NCBI GenBank assembly: GCA_036518635.1
Contig: DATDMT010000076.1
Span: 1-9,079, forward strand
DNA: 9,079 nucleotides
From: AWTP1-18 sp036518635
Lineage (GTDB): Bacteria > Pseudomonadota > Gammaproteobacteria > Burkholderiales > Rhodocyclaceae
Direction: 5' to 3'
The translations under genes were made by a program, and so were the position numbers. The notes under the pieces are model-generated. The model ran no database searches. It was not told the origin of the DNA and worked only from the letters and a program-made list of their open reading frames with translations. Shown in pieces: positions 1 to 6,073 of the stretch (position 1 is its first letter; each line of letters begins with the position of its first letter).

Positions 1-972
1 GACTTTCCCCAGGTCCGCCGCCCCTGGAGCGAGGCCGAGGAGCCGGAACTGCTGTTGGCGCTGCAGCCGCTCGACAACGCCGCCACCCCGGACACCGCCA
101 CCCTGATGGCGCGCCTGGCAACGGCCGCCTGGCACGGCAGCGCCAGCGAGATCGACAAGCACCCCTTCTACCGCTGGACCATCATCGACGAGGTGGCCGC
201 CGCCAGCGCCCCGACCGCCCTGCCCTGCGTGCCGCCCACCCTCGCGCCGCTGCCGCCGCTGGCCGCGAGCACCACACAGGACGCCGCCGCACTAATCGTC
301 AGCCGCCGCAGCAGCCAGCGCTACGACAGCCGCGCCATGATGCCCCGCGCCACCTTCCTGCATCTGCTCGACGCCACCCTGCCGCGGCCGCAGCCGCCCT
401 GGCCGGCCCTAGGCGACGACGGCCACCTGGCCCTGGCGCTGTTCGTCCATCGCGTCGAGGGCCTGGCACCGGGCCTCTATCTGTTGCTACGTCAAGCCGA
501 AGACGCCGCCGAACTGCTGCCGCTGCTGAAGCCCGAGTACCGCTTCGCCGCCCGCGTCGACACCGCGCCGCACCTGCAGCTCTACTGCCTGCAGACGGTG
601 GAGCCGGTGCAATTGCAGCGCATCGCCCGCAGCATCTCCTGCCACCAGGACATCGCTTCCAGCAGTTGCTTTTCCCTCGGCATGCTGGCCCGCTTCGACG
701 CGCCGCTGGCAGTGGACCCCAGCCGCTATCGCGCCCTCTACCAGCAGGCCGGCCTACTCGGCCAAGCGCTGTATTTGGAGGCCGAAGCCGCCGGCTATCG
801 CGGCACCGGCATTGGCTGCTACTTCGACGACCCGCTGCACGAACTGCTGGGCCTCACGGGTACAGCGCGACAGAGCCTGTACCACTTCGCTGTCGGCATC
901 CCGATTGAAGACACGCGGCTGGAAACCGTGCCGCCCTACCCACCCGAAATCGTCGCCCGCCCCTTCACCTAG
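1..972 (+). CDS. SagB/ThcOx-type nitroreductase-family protein, 3' part (5' end outside window)
   Basis: The frame is open from base 1, with 323 codons visible before TAG at 970-972, so the true start lies upstream. An in-frame TTG at 55 is internal and not a credible start. The family is FMN-dependent oxidoreductases of the nitroreductase fold; SagB-type members oxidise azoline rings in peptide maturation, but many homologues have unknown substrates. Visible evidence: the SRRSSQRYD motif at nt 301-327, the usual FMN-phosphate-binding RRSxRxY signature; the FVHRVEGLAPGLYLL segment from about nt 442; SCHQDIASSSCFSLGMLARF near nt 634-690; and GTGIGCYFDDPLHELLGL from nt 802, followed by a YHFAVGIP strand, all typical of the C-terminal half of SagB-type proteins. 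About 95 residues precede the FMN motif, which fits a two-domain version. No YcaO or precursor peptide gene is visible, so a peptide-modifying role is not supported. The next gene starts 14 bases downstream. The family call is firm; the substrate is unknown. Confidence 0.85.
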   Translation, partial: DFPQVRRPWSEAEEPELLLALQPLDNAATPDTATLMARLATAAWHGSASEIDKHPFYRWTIIDEVAAASAPTALPCVPPTLAPLPPLAASTTQDAAALIVSRRSSQRYDSRAMMPRATFLHLLDATLPRPQPPWPALGDDGHLALALFVHRVEGLAPGLYLLLRQAEDAAELLPLLKPEYRFAARVDTAPHLQLYCLQTVEPVQLQRIARSISCHQDIASSSCFSLGMLARFDAPLAVDPSRYRALYQQAGLLGQALYLEAEAAGYRGTGIGCYFDDPLHELLGLTGTARQSLYHFAVGIPIEDTRLETVPPYPPEIVARPFT

Positions 973-986
973 ATCGCCGAGACATC

Positions 987-1766
987 ATGGACCGCAGCTA
1001 TCAACGCCTCCCCGCCCCCGCCGCCCTGGATTGGATCGCCCAGGCCCGCAGCGCCGGCCAGCCCTTCGCCCTGTTCGACACCCGCGACGAGGCAGCCCGC
1101 CAAGGCGGCATGCTGCCCGGCGCGCAACCCCTGAGCGAAGCCGGCTTCGGCGCCGCACGCCGCGCCCTGCCCAAAGAGCAGGCCATCCTCATCTACTGCT
1201 ACCACGGCAACGCCAGCCAGGTCTTCGCCCAGATGTTCGCCGACTTCGGCCACCGCGAGGTCTACAGCGTGGACGGCGGCTACCAGGCCTTGGCGCTTGC
1301 GCTGGCCGAGCCCAAAGCGCCCGCCGCCGCGCTCTCGGCCAACCTCGCCGCCTTCCTCGCCGAGCACGGCTACCCCGCCGACAACATCGAAGCCCTGATC
1401 GACAACCGCACCACGCCCCTGATGCGCGCCGCCCGCCTCGGCCGCGACGACATAATCGAAGAACTGCTGCGCCTCGGCGCCGCCCCCGACACGCGCAACG
1501 CCGACGGCAACACCGCCCTCTGGCTCGGCTGCTTCGCCAACAGCCTGGCAGTGGTCGAATGCCTGATCCAAGCCGGTGCGAACCTCGACAACCGCAACGA
1601 CAACGGCGTCACCGCACTGATGTACGCATCCTCCAGCGGCAGGCCGGAAATGGTCGAGGCACTGCTGAAGGCGGGGGCGGATGACGCGCTGGAAAGCCTG
1701 GATGGATTCACCGCATTGGAGCTGGCGTCGACGGTGGAGTGTTTGAGGTTGTTGCGGAAGCGGTGA
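987..1766 (+). CDS. Rhodanese-ankyrin repeat fusion protein
   Basis: This 259-residue protein joins two modules. Residues 1-105 are a single rhodanese domain: an LFDTRDE strand-turn at 29-35, active-site loop CYHGNAS with Cys71, then VYSVDGGYQAL at 92-102. The loop is nearly that of E. coli GlpE, a thiosulfate:cyanide sulfurtransferase, so a persulfide on Cys71 is expected. A helical Ala-rich linker (110-139) leads into ankyrin repeats at about 140-170, 171-203, 204-236 and a short capping repeat 237-259, each with a TALxLA-like or TPLMRAA core and, in the first three, a GA(A/N/D) turn. Ankyrin repeats usually bind proteins, so delivery of sulfur to a bound partner is a reasonable inference. 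No signal peptide or membrane segment is visible, so it is probably cytoplasmic. The upstream Shine-Dalgarno is weak (CGAGA), suggesting coupling to the flavoprotein gene ending 14 bases before. I recall such fusions near nitrogen-fixation genes in Rhodocyclales but cannot verify that here. Confidence 0.88.
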   Translation: MDRSYQRLPAPAALDWIAQARSAGQPFALFDTRDEAARQGGMLPGAQPLSEAGFGAARRALPKEQAILIYCYHGNASQVFAQMFADFGHREVYSVDGGYQALALALAEPKAPAAALSANLAAFLAEHGYPADNIEALIDNRTTPLMRAARLGRDDIIEELLRLGAAPDTRNADGNTALWLGCFANSLAVVECLIQAGANLDNRNDNGVTALMYASSSGRPEMVEALLKAGADDALESLDGFTALELASTVECLRLLRKR

Positions 1767-1786
1767 GGGGCGGATTACGCCGCCCC
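1767..1786 (+). terminator. GC hairpin directly after the rhodanese-ankyrin stop codon
   Basis: GGGGCGG (1767-1773) and CCGCCCC (1780-1786) form a perfect 7-bp stem around a 6-base loop, starting at the base after the stop. No U-tract follows on the plus strand, so this is not a textbook intrinsic terminator. It may stabilise the 3' end or assist termination between the convergent genes. Confidence 0.35.
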
Positions 1787-1861
1787 CCACACCGTTCGTG
1801 CTGTTAGAAAGGATCAACCGATCACTTTTGTTTGGAGCGTTGCCTGGCACCCCGTGCTGAT

Positions 1862-2272
1862 TCAACGCTTACTAAGTATGTTCGTAACCAATGACGCTAT
1901 CGACAGCACAAGAGCAAGTACCGAAAACGCCATTGACCAGAACTGCTTTCTGTACTCTTGGTTGTGGCCCGCAAGAATAGAAGATAAGTAGGGAAAATTA
2001 ACTGAATGACCTTTGTTCTCTACGTTCAGCAAGAACAGGCTTACCCACGAGTCATTACTTTGCTTGTATCGGTGTTTGGTTTCTAGATGGTAATAAAGTT
2101 GTCCGAACACCAACTCCGGCTTGGTCCGCAGTTTTCCGGCAATAGCATGCAAGTCGACTGGAACGAAGGGATCATTTATCCCCCTCCCTCCGACCTTTTC
2201 GCCGGGATAGGAGTGCTCGTACATGTCATAGATGCACTTCAAGAGCTCGCGATCAGTAGGTAGCCGGTTCAT
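1862..2272 (-). CDS. Hypothetical protein, winged-helix-like with C-terminal membrane anchor
   Basis: I do not recognise this protein. From the ATG at 2272 it is 136 residues long. Residues 5-21 form a helix. Residues 38-82 read like a winged helix: an LHAIAGKL helix, a turn, a VFGQLYYHLETKH recognition-like helix, then alternating residues ending in WVSLFLL. Residues 112-132 (FWSMAFSVLALVLSIASLVT) are one hydrophobic segment followed only by NILSKR, so the protein would be tail-anchored with a cytoplasmic N-terminal domain. An in-frame TTG at 2329 would add 19 residues, but the ATG better matches where helical structure begins; neither has a good Shine-Dalgarno. GC is about 45% over 1921-2160 (109 of 240 counted), against about 68% in a sampled stretch of the rhodanese gene, which suggests recent acquisition. 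It is convergent with the rhodanese-ankyrin gene and stands alone. It may be a real accessory gene of unknown function. Confidence 0.6.
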   Translation of the reverse strand: MNRLPTDRELLKCIYDMYEHSYPGEKVGGRGINDPFVPVDLHAIAGKLRTKPELVFGQLYYHLETKHRYKQSNDSWVSLFLLNVENKGHSVNFPYLSSILAGHNQEYRKQFWSMAFSVLALVLSIASLVTNILSKR

Positions 2273-2417
2273 AGCGCCCAAAGATTGGCATAAGGAAGCG
2301 TTAAGGGAACTAGGTGCTAACAGCTTCAAAGCTTACCGACAAGGCATGCGCTAGTCTATGCGGGTGGTGTTTAGCTTCCCCTCTGCCCCGCCGAGTGGAG
2401 GGCTGGCATTCCGGGGT

Positions 2418-2454
2418 AGTCCGGACTCGCTGTTTGAGCGGTGTAGCCGCGAGT
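2418..2454. repeat. Palindrome plus inverted repeat, possible dispersed intergenic element
   Basis: AGTCCGGACT (2418-2427) is a perfect 10-base palindrome. Overlapping it, ACTCGC (2425-2430) pairs with GCGAGT (2449-2454) across an 18-base loop containing TGTTTGAGCG. The two structures share bases and would compete. They sit within the block suspected to be a repeated intergenic element. Confidence 0.4.
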
Positions 2455-2562
2455 TTGCGAGGCTGGCCAGAATGGCGGTCCGAAGGGCCGGGGCGAGTTC
2501 CGGCACCGGCGGGTTACATCAAGACGACGTACCTGAGAAACGGATCAACTTCAGAACCTGGA

Positions 2563-2580
2563 TTCCCTTTTTCAAGGGAA
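2563..2580. repeat. Perfect 7-bp hairpin
   Basis: TTCCCTT (2563-2569) and AAGGGAA (2574-2580) form a perfect stem with a 4-base TTTC loop. No T-run follows on either strand, so it is not called as a terminator. Confidence 0.5.
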
Positions 2581-2606
2581 CGACGGGAACCCCATCCCCA
2601 CCCCAG

Positions 2607-2650
2607 CCCTCCCCTTGTCCCAAAGGGATTCCCTGCGGTCAAAGGGAGGG
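2607..2650. repeat. Imperfect inverted repeat CCCTCCCCTTG / CAAAGGGAGGG
   Basis: The arms at 2607-2617 and 2640-2650 match at 10 of 11 positions with a 22-base spacer. The spacer carries a further small inverted repeat, TCCC-AAA-GGGA. The preceding CCCCATCCCCACCCCAGCC stretch is the low-complexity leader often seen with this kind of intergenic repeat in proteobacteria. Confidence 0.45.
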
Positions 2651-2719
2651 AGCAAGTCCCGTCACTTCGATTGCTCAGCCCAAACGGTGCGGGTGGTTTT
2701 CGAACGCTGCACGAACGGC

Positions 2720-2757
2720 GTTGCGGGCAACAGAGAGGCGAGGCGCGAGGCCCCGCC
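2720..2757 (-). terminator. Possible terminator of the yicC-spoT-DUF3460 operon (tandem hairpins)
   Basis: Read on the minus strand, 8 bases after the DUF3460 stop, GGCGGGG (2757-2751) pairs with CCUCGCC (2743-2737) as a 7-bp stem with one G-U pair and a 7-base loop. It is followed by UCUCUGUU. A second small hairpin GTTGC-cc-GCAAC (2731-2720) overlaps that tail. The U-tract is poor, so this rests on position and stem stability only. Confidence 0.38.
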
Positions 2758-2765
2758 GCAGACGC

Positions 2766-2954
2766 TCAGTTGGCGTCGTAGTAGTAAGCCTTGGTCGGCA
2801 CTTCCGCTGCGGCTTCCTGCTTGGTCTTTTCCAGGTCCACCGGCCCCTTGTCCCACCACAGGGCGCGACCGGCGGTTTGTTCCTTGAGTTCTTCGGGGTG
2901 CTTGGCGAGCCATTCGCGGATGAATTTGGTGTGCTCGGATTCGTACATGGCCAT
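2766..2954 (-). CDS. DUF3460-type small protein
   Basis: This is a 62-residue soluble protein rich in charged residues. It has the MYESEHTKFIREWLAKHPE opening, the RALWWDK centre at about 30-36 and a VPTKAYYYDAN end, which match the DUF3460 family pattern I know from betaproteobacteria (MY.S..T.FLR ... GRALWWDK ... P...Y.Y). No biochemical function is established to my knowledge. The start at 2954 is preferred over the ATG at 2948 because AAGGGAG (2969-2963) lies 8 bases before it, and 14 before the second. The gene begins 4 bases after the spoT stop and its ribosome binding site overlaps the last spoT codons, so translation is probably coupled. Its position suggests a role related to the stringent response, but that is inference from context alone. 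Confidence 0.85.
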   Translation of the reverse strand: MAMYESEHTKFIREWLAKHPEELKEQTAGRALWWDKGPVDLEKTKQEAAAEVPTKAYYYDAN

Positions 2955-2958
2955 GTGT

Positions 2959-5184
2959 TTAACTCCCTTGTTGACGATTGGCGTCCCGCAGTCGGGCGAT
3001 GCGCACGACTTCGGGGATGTGGCGGAGGGCCCGCATCAGGCGGGCGAGGTGGACGCGATTATCCACTTCGACGGTGAAGCTGACCGAGTTGGTGGCGCCC
3101 GGTTCGTCTTCGACCTGGACGTTGACGATGTTCGAGTCGGCGTTGGAAATGGCCTGGGCCAGCTTGGCCAGCACGCCGCGGCGGTTTTGCACCAAGAGGC
3201 GGACGCCGACGCGGAAGTGGCGTTCGCTGAGGTCGGGGGACCAGTCCACCTCGACCCATTCGATCTTCTCGCCGCCGCGCAGGCGGGCGAGGCTGGGGCA
3301 ATCGTGGGTGTGCACCACCAGGCCGTGGCCCTTGCGGATCAGGCCGATGATCGGGTCGCCGGGGATTGGGCTGCAGCAGGGGGCGAGCTGGACGGCGACG
3401 CCTTCGGAGCCGCGGATCAGGATCGAGCCCTGGGGCTTGTGTTCGACGCCGGCGTCGGTCTCGGCGCCTTCCGCGAGGCGCCGCGCGACGATGGCCGGCA
3501 GGCGCTTGCCGAGGCCGATGTCGGTGAGGATGTCCTGCTTGCTGCGGGCGCCGAGTTCCCGCGCCAGCTTTTCCCAGCGCTCGACGGCGATGTTCTGCAG
3601 CGTACCGAGGCCGCGCAGGGCCTGGGCCAGCAGGCGCTCGCCGAGGGAGGAGGCGGCCTCCTGCTGCTGGTTCTTGAGGAAGTGGCGAATCTTGGCGCGG
3701 GCCCGCGCGCTCTTGACGTAGGGCAGCCAAGCCGGATTCGGGCTGGCGTGGGGCGCGGTGATGATTTCGACCCGGTCGCCATTGCGCAGCTCGGTGCGCA
3801 GCGGCATGGTTTCCAGGTTGATGCGGCAGGCGACGCAGCGGTTGCCGATGTCGGTGTGCACCGCGTAGGCGAAGTCCACCGCGGTGGCGCCGCGCGGCAG
3901 GCCGATGATCTTGCCCTTCGGGGTGAACACGTAAACCTCGCTGGAGAACAGGTCGATCTTGACGTGCTCGAGGAACTCGGAGGAGTTGCCGGTGGTGGCC
4001 TGCAGTTCGATCAGCGACTGCAGCCACTTGTGGGTACGCGTCTGCAGCTCGGAGAAAGCCACGTCGTCCTTGTACAGCCAGTGCGAGGCGACGCCGGATT
4101 CGGCCACATGGTGCATGTCGCGGGTGCGGATCTGCGCTTCCACCGGGGTACCGAAGGGGCCGATCAGCGTGGTGTGCAGCGACTGGTAGCCGTTGGCCTT
4201 GGGGATCGCGATGTAGTCCTTGAACTTGCCCGGCACCGGCTTGTACAGCGCGTGCAGGGCGCCCATCGCCCAGTAGCAGGTGGGCACGTCCTTGACGATG
4301 ACGCGGAAACCGTAGATGTCCAGCACCTGGGAGAAGGACAGGCGCTTTTCACGCATCTTGCGGTAGATGCCGAACAGATGCTTCTCACGGCCCATGATCT
4401 CGGCCTCGATGCCGCTCTTGGGCAGGGATTCGCGCACCGTGGCGAGAATGCGCCCGACCACTTCGCGGCGGTTGCCGCGGGCTGCCTTGACCGCCTTTTC
4501 CAGCACCTGATAGCGCATCGGGTGCATGTGCTTGAAGGAGAGTTCTTGCAGCTCGCGATAGAGTGCGTTCAAGCCCAGGCGGTTGGCGATCGGCGCATAG
4601 ATTTCCAGCGTCTCTTTGGCCACCCGGCGCCGCTTGTCGGGACGCATCACGTCCAGGGTGCGCATGTTGTGCAGGCGGTCGGCCAGCTTGATCAGGATGA
4701 CGCGAACGTCGCGCGCCATCGCCAGCAGCATCTTGCGGTAGTTCTCGGCCTGGGCTTCTTCCCAGGTCTGGTGTTCCAGCCGGTCCAGCTTGGAGACGCC
4801 GTCCACCAGCTCGGCGGTGGCCTTGCCGAACTTCTCGGCGATCTGCTCCTTGGTGATGTCGGTATCTTCCATCACGTCGTGGAGCAGGGCGGCCATCACC
4901 GCCTGGGCATCGAGATGCCAGCTCGCCATGGTGGCGGCGACGGCCAGCGGATGGGAGATGTAGGGTTCGCCGCTGACGCGGAACTGGCCGCGGTGGGCGT
5001 TCTCGCCGAACAGATAGGCGGCGCCGATGCGCTCGACGTCTTCTGTGGGGAGATAAGCGGATAGCTGGGCCTTGAACAGGGCCAGCGCCTCGCTGGGATC
5101 AGGGCCGGGGCCCAGCTCCCGGCGCGAGAACGGCGGTTTGGACGCCGTCGAGACTGCGGAGGGAAGCCAGGCCGGCACGGGCAT
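2959..5184 (-). CDS. spoT: Bifunctional (p)ppGpp synthetase/hydrolase, RelA/SpoT long form
   Basis: This 741-residue cytoplasmic enzyme makes pppGpp/ppGpp from GTP/GDP and ATP and hydrolyses it, setting the stringent response. The order of domains is complete. The HD hydrolase has metal ligands H78, H102-D103 and D169, plus the E106-D107 pair. The synthetase shows GREKHLFGIYRKM (265-277), YGFR (291-294), ANGYQSLHTT (330-339) and EAQIRT (349-354). TGS spans about 417-476, the zinc-finger region has C603, C604, H625 and C629, and the C-terminal ACT domain lies at about 656-735. The synthetase loop reads KFKD (320-323): the basic type of bifunctional enzymes rather than the acidic ExDD of hydrolase-dead RelA. 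With the intact HD site this predicts both activities. Residues 1-35 are a Pro/Ser-rich extension of unknown role. The ATG at 5184 has a strong GAGGGAGG 6 bases upstream. It lies 26 bases after rpoZ and 4 before the DUF3460 gene. Confidence 0.97.
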   Translation of the reverse strand: MPVPAWLPSAVSTASKPPFSRRELGPGPDPSEALALFKAQLSAYLPTEDVERIGAAYLFGENAHRGQFRVSGEPYISHPLAVAATMASWHLDAQAVMAALLHDVMEDTDITKEQIAEKFGKATAELVDGVSKLDRLEHQTWEEAQAENYRKMLLAMARDVRVILIKLADRLHNMRTLDVMRPDKRRRVAKETLEIYAPIANRLGLNALYRELQELSFKHMHPMRYQVLEKAVKAARGNRREVVGRILATVRESLPKSGIEAEIMGREKHLFGIYRKMREKRLSFSQVLDIYGFRVIVKDVPTCYWAMGALHALYKPVPGKFKDYIAIPKANGYQSLHTTLIGPFGTPVEAQIRTRDMHHVAESGVASHWLYKDDVAFSELQTRTHKWLQSLIELQATTGNSSEFLEHVKIDLFSSEVYVFTPKGKIIGLPRGATAVDFAYAVHTDIGNRCVACRINLETMPLRTELRNGDRVEIITAPHASPNPAWLPYVKSARARAKIRHFLKNQQQEAASSLGERLLAQALRGLGTLQNIAVERWEKLARELGARSKQDILTDIGLGKRLPAIVARRLAEGAETDAGVEHKPQGSILIRGSEGVAVQLAPCCSPIPGDPIIGLIRKGHGLVVHTHDCPSLARLRGGEKIEWVEVDWSPDLSERHFRVGVRLLVQNRRGVLAKLAQAISNADSNIVNVQVEDEPGATNSVSFTVEVDNRVHLARLMRALRHIPEVVRIARLRDANRQQGS
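2963..2969 (-). promoter_or_regulatory. Ribosome binding site of the DUF3460 gene inside the spoT 3' end
   Basis: AAGGGAG on the minus strand lies 8 bases before the ATG at 2954 and within the last sense codons of spoT. It decides the start codon and implies that ribosomes finishing spoT pass over it. Confidence 0.7.
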
Positions 5185-5210
5185 GAAGCGCCTCCCTCAT
5201 CTCAGGTCGA

Positions 5211-5417
5211 TCAGGCCTGACCCTTGTTGAGAATCTCGAGGCCGAACTTGCCGACGGCCAGTTCGCGCAGGGCGATCACGGTGGGCTTGTCGCGTTCGGC
5301 ATCGACCATCGGGGTGCTGCCCATGGCGATCTGGCGGGCGCGGTAGGTGGCGGCCAGGGTCAGTTGAAAACGGTTGGGAATGCGCTTCAGGCAGTCGTCT
5401 ACGGTCACGCGGGCCAT
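5211..5417 (-). CDS. rpoZ: RNA polymerase omega subunit
   Basis: The product has 68 residues, the short length usual in betaproteobacteria (E. coli has 91). It binds and helps assemble beta-prime in RNA polymerase and, in proteobacteria, contributes to the ppGpp site 1 at the omega/beta-prime interface. The family signature is clear: MARVTVDDCL at 1-10, NRFQLTLAATYRARQ at 15-29, and the KPTVIALRELAVGK helix at 44-57. The ATG at 5417 is preceded by GAAGGA a few bases upstream. It lies 15 bases after gmk and 26 before spoT, so it is almost surely cotranscribed with both. Its stop codon lies within a 10-base palindrome, TCAGGCCTGA (5211-5220). I see nothing degenerate. Confidence 0.97.
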   Translation of the reverse strand: MARVTVDDCLKRIPNRFQLTLAATYRARQIAMGSTPMVDAERDKPTVIALRELAVGKFGLEILNKGQA

Positions 5418-5432
5418 GGTGAATCCTTCGCT

Positions 5433-6068
5433 TTAATTGGAATCGAGAAATTGGAAAACATCCGGATGGCGCGCACGCTGGGGGGAGAAGCGCAGTCGGG
5501 AGGCCCGGATGGCCGCCCGCAGGTCGTCAAGCGCCATCTGCAGGTCTTGGTTGATTATAACAAAGGGGAACTCCCCCACATGGCGCATTTCGCCCAGGGC
5601 CGCGGCAACGCGGCGCTGGATCACGTCTTCCGAGTCCTGGCCACGGCCGCGCAGGCGGCGCTCCAGCTCGGCGATGGAGGGCGGCAGAATGAAGATGCCA
5701 ACCGCGTCGGGGAAGATCGCCTTGACCTGCTGCGCGCCCTGCCAGTCGATTTCCAGCAGCACGTCGTCGCCGGCCTCGAGGCGCTGTTCCAGCCAGATGC
5801 GCGAGGTGCCGTAGAAGTTGCCGTGCACCTCGGCCCATTCGATGAACTCGCCGCGGCTGCGCATGGCGAGGAAGGTCTGGATGTCGATGAAATGGTATTC
5901 GCGGCCATGCTCCTCGCCGGGACGCGGCGGCCGGGTGGTGTAGGAGACCGACAGGCAGACCTGCGGGTCGTTCTCCAGCAGCATGCTCACCAAGGTGGTC
6001 TTGCCGGCACCGGAGGGCGCGGCGACGACGAACAGGGAACCGGGACGGGCGGGGGCTTCGGGCGTCAT
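5433..6068 (-). CDS. gmk: Guanylate kinase
   Basis: This 211-residue enzyme phosphorylates GMP to GDP with ATP, the obligatory step of GTP synthesis. Motifs seen: P-loop APSGAGKT (17-24), GMP-binding SYTTRPPRPGE (42-52) and EYHFI (57-61), YGT (86-88), EIDWQGA (106-112), and lid segment RGRGQDS (140-146). Length and motif spacing are normal. The ATG at 6068 has GGAG 8 bases upstream, inside the end of yicC, whose stop is only 5 bases away. GDP and GTP are acceptor substrates of SpoT, encoded two genes downstream. Guanylate kinases of several bacteria are inhibited by ppGpp, so feedback within the operon is plausible, but the sequence alone does not show sensitivity. Confidence 0.97.
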   Translation of the reverse strand: MTPEAPARPGSLFVVAAPSGAGKTTLVSMLLENDPQVCLSVSYTTRPPRPGEEHGREYHFIDIQTFLAMRSRGEFIEWAEVHGNFYGTSRIWLEQRLEAGDDVLLEIDWQGAQQVKAIFPDAVGIFILPPSIAELERRLRGRGQDSEDVIQRRVAAALGEMRHVGEFPFVIINQDLQMALDDLRAAIRASRLRFSPQRARHPDVFQFLDSN

Positions 6069-6073
6069 GGGCT

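Larger units (their letters stand above)
2273..2765. other. Non-coding spacer with multiple short inverted repeats
   Basis: About 490 bases lie between the hypothetical gene and the DUF3460 gene. Overlapping frames are open on the plus strand, but their products are Arg/Pro/Ser-rich, lack domains and one runs on antisense into spoT, so I see no gene here. The first 70 bases are AT-richer, like the hypothetical gene. From about 2375 onward the DNA is GC-rich with palindromes at 2418-2427, 2425-2454, 2563-2580, 2607-2650 and 2720-2757. The block at 2380-2520 (a CCCCGCCGAGTGGAG start and the ACTCGCTGTTTGAGCG core) resembles dispersed intergenic repeats that I recall from beta- and gammaproteobacterial genomes. 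That resemblance is from memory and only one copy is visible in this window. Confidence 0.5.

Noticed and set aside
969..1865. A 298-codon minus-strand open frame over the rhodanese-ankyrin gene
   Set aside because: It is a Gly/Ala/Val/Gln-rich shadow frame with no motif, while the plus strand carries clear rhodanese and ankyrin signatures.
2359..2697. Direct repeat TGCGGGTGGT at 2359-2368 and 2688-2697
   Set aside because: Ten bases in GC-rich DNA with no extension on either side; the copies do not flank a recognisable element, so they are not called as attachment sites or target duplications.
2314..3077. Open plus-strand frames crossing the 2273-2765 spacer
   Set aside because: Composition is Arg/Ser/Pro-rich, they overlap each other and the DUF3460/spoT genes, and they track the inverted repeats. 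They look like translations of a non-coding repeat.
2791..5064. A 757-codon open frame on the plus strand opposite spoT
   Set aside because: It is the antisense of a clear spoT gene in high-GC DNA, where stop codons are rare. Its product is His/Asp/Gly/Leu-rich without any domain.
5211..5220. Palindrome TCAGGCCTGA over the rpoZ stop codon
   Set aside because: It has no loop, so it cannot fold as a simple RNA hairpin. It could be a DNA-binding site, but nothing supports that and chance is likely.
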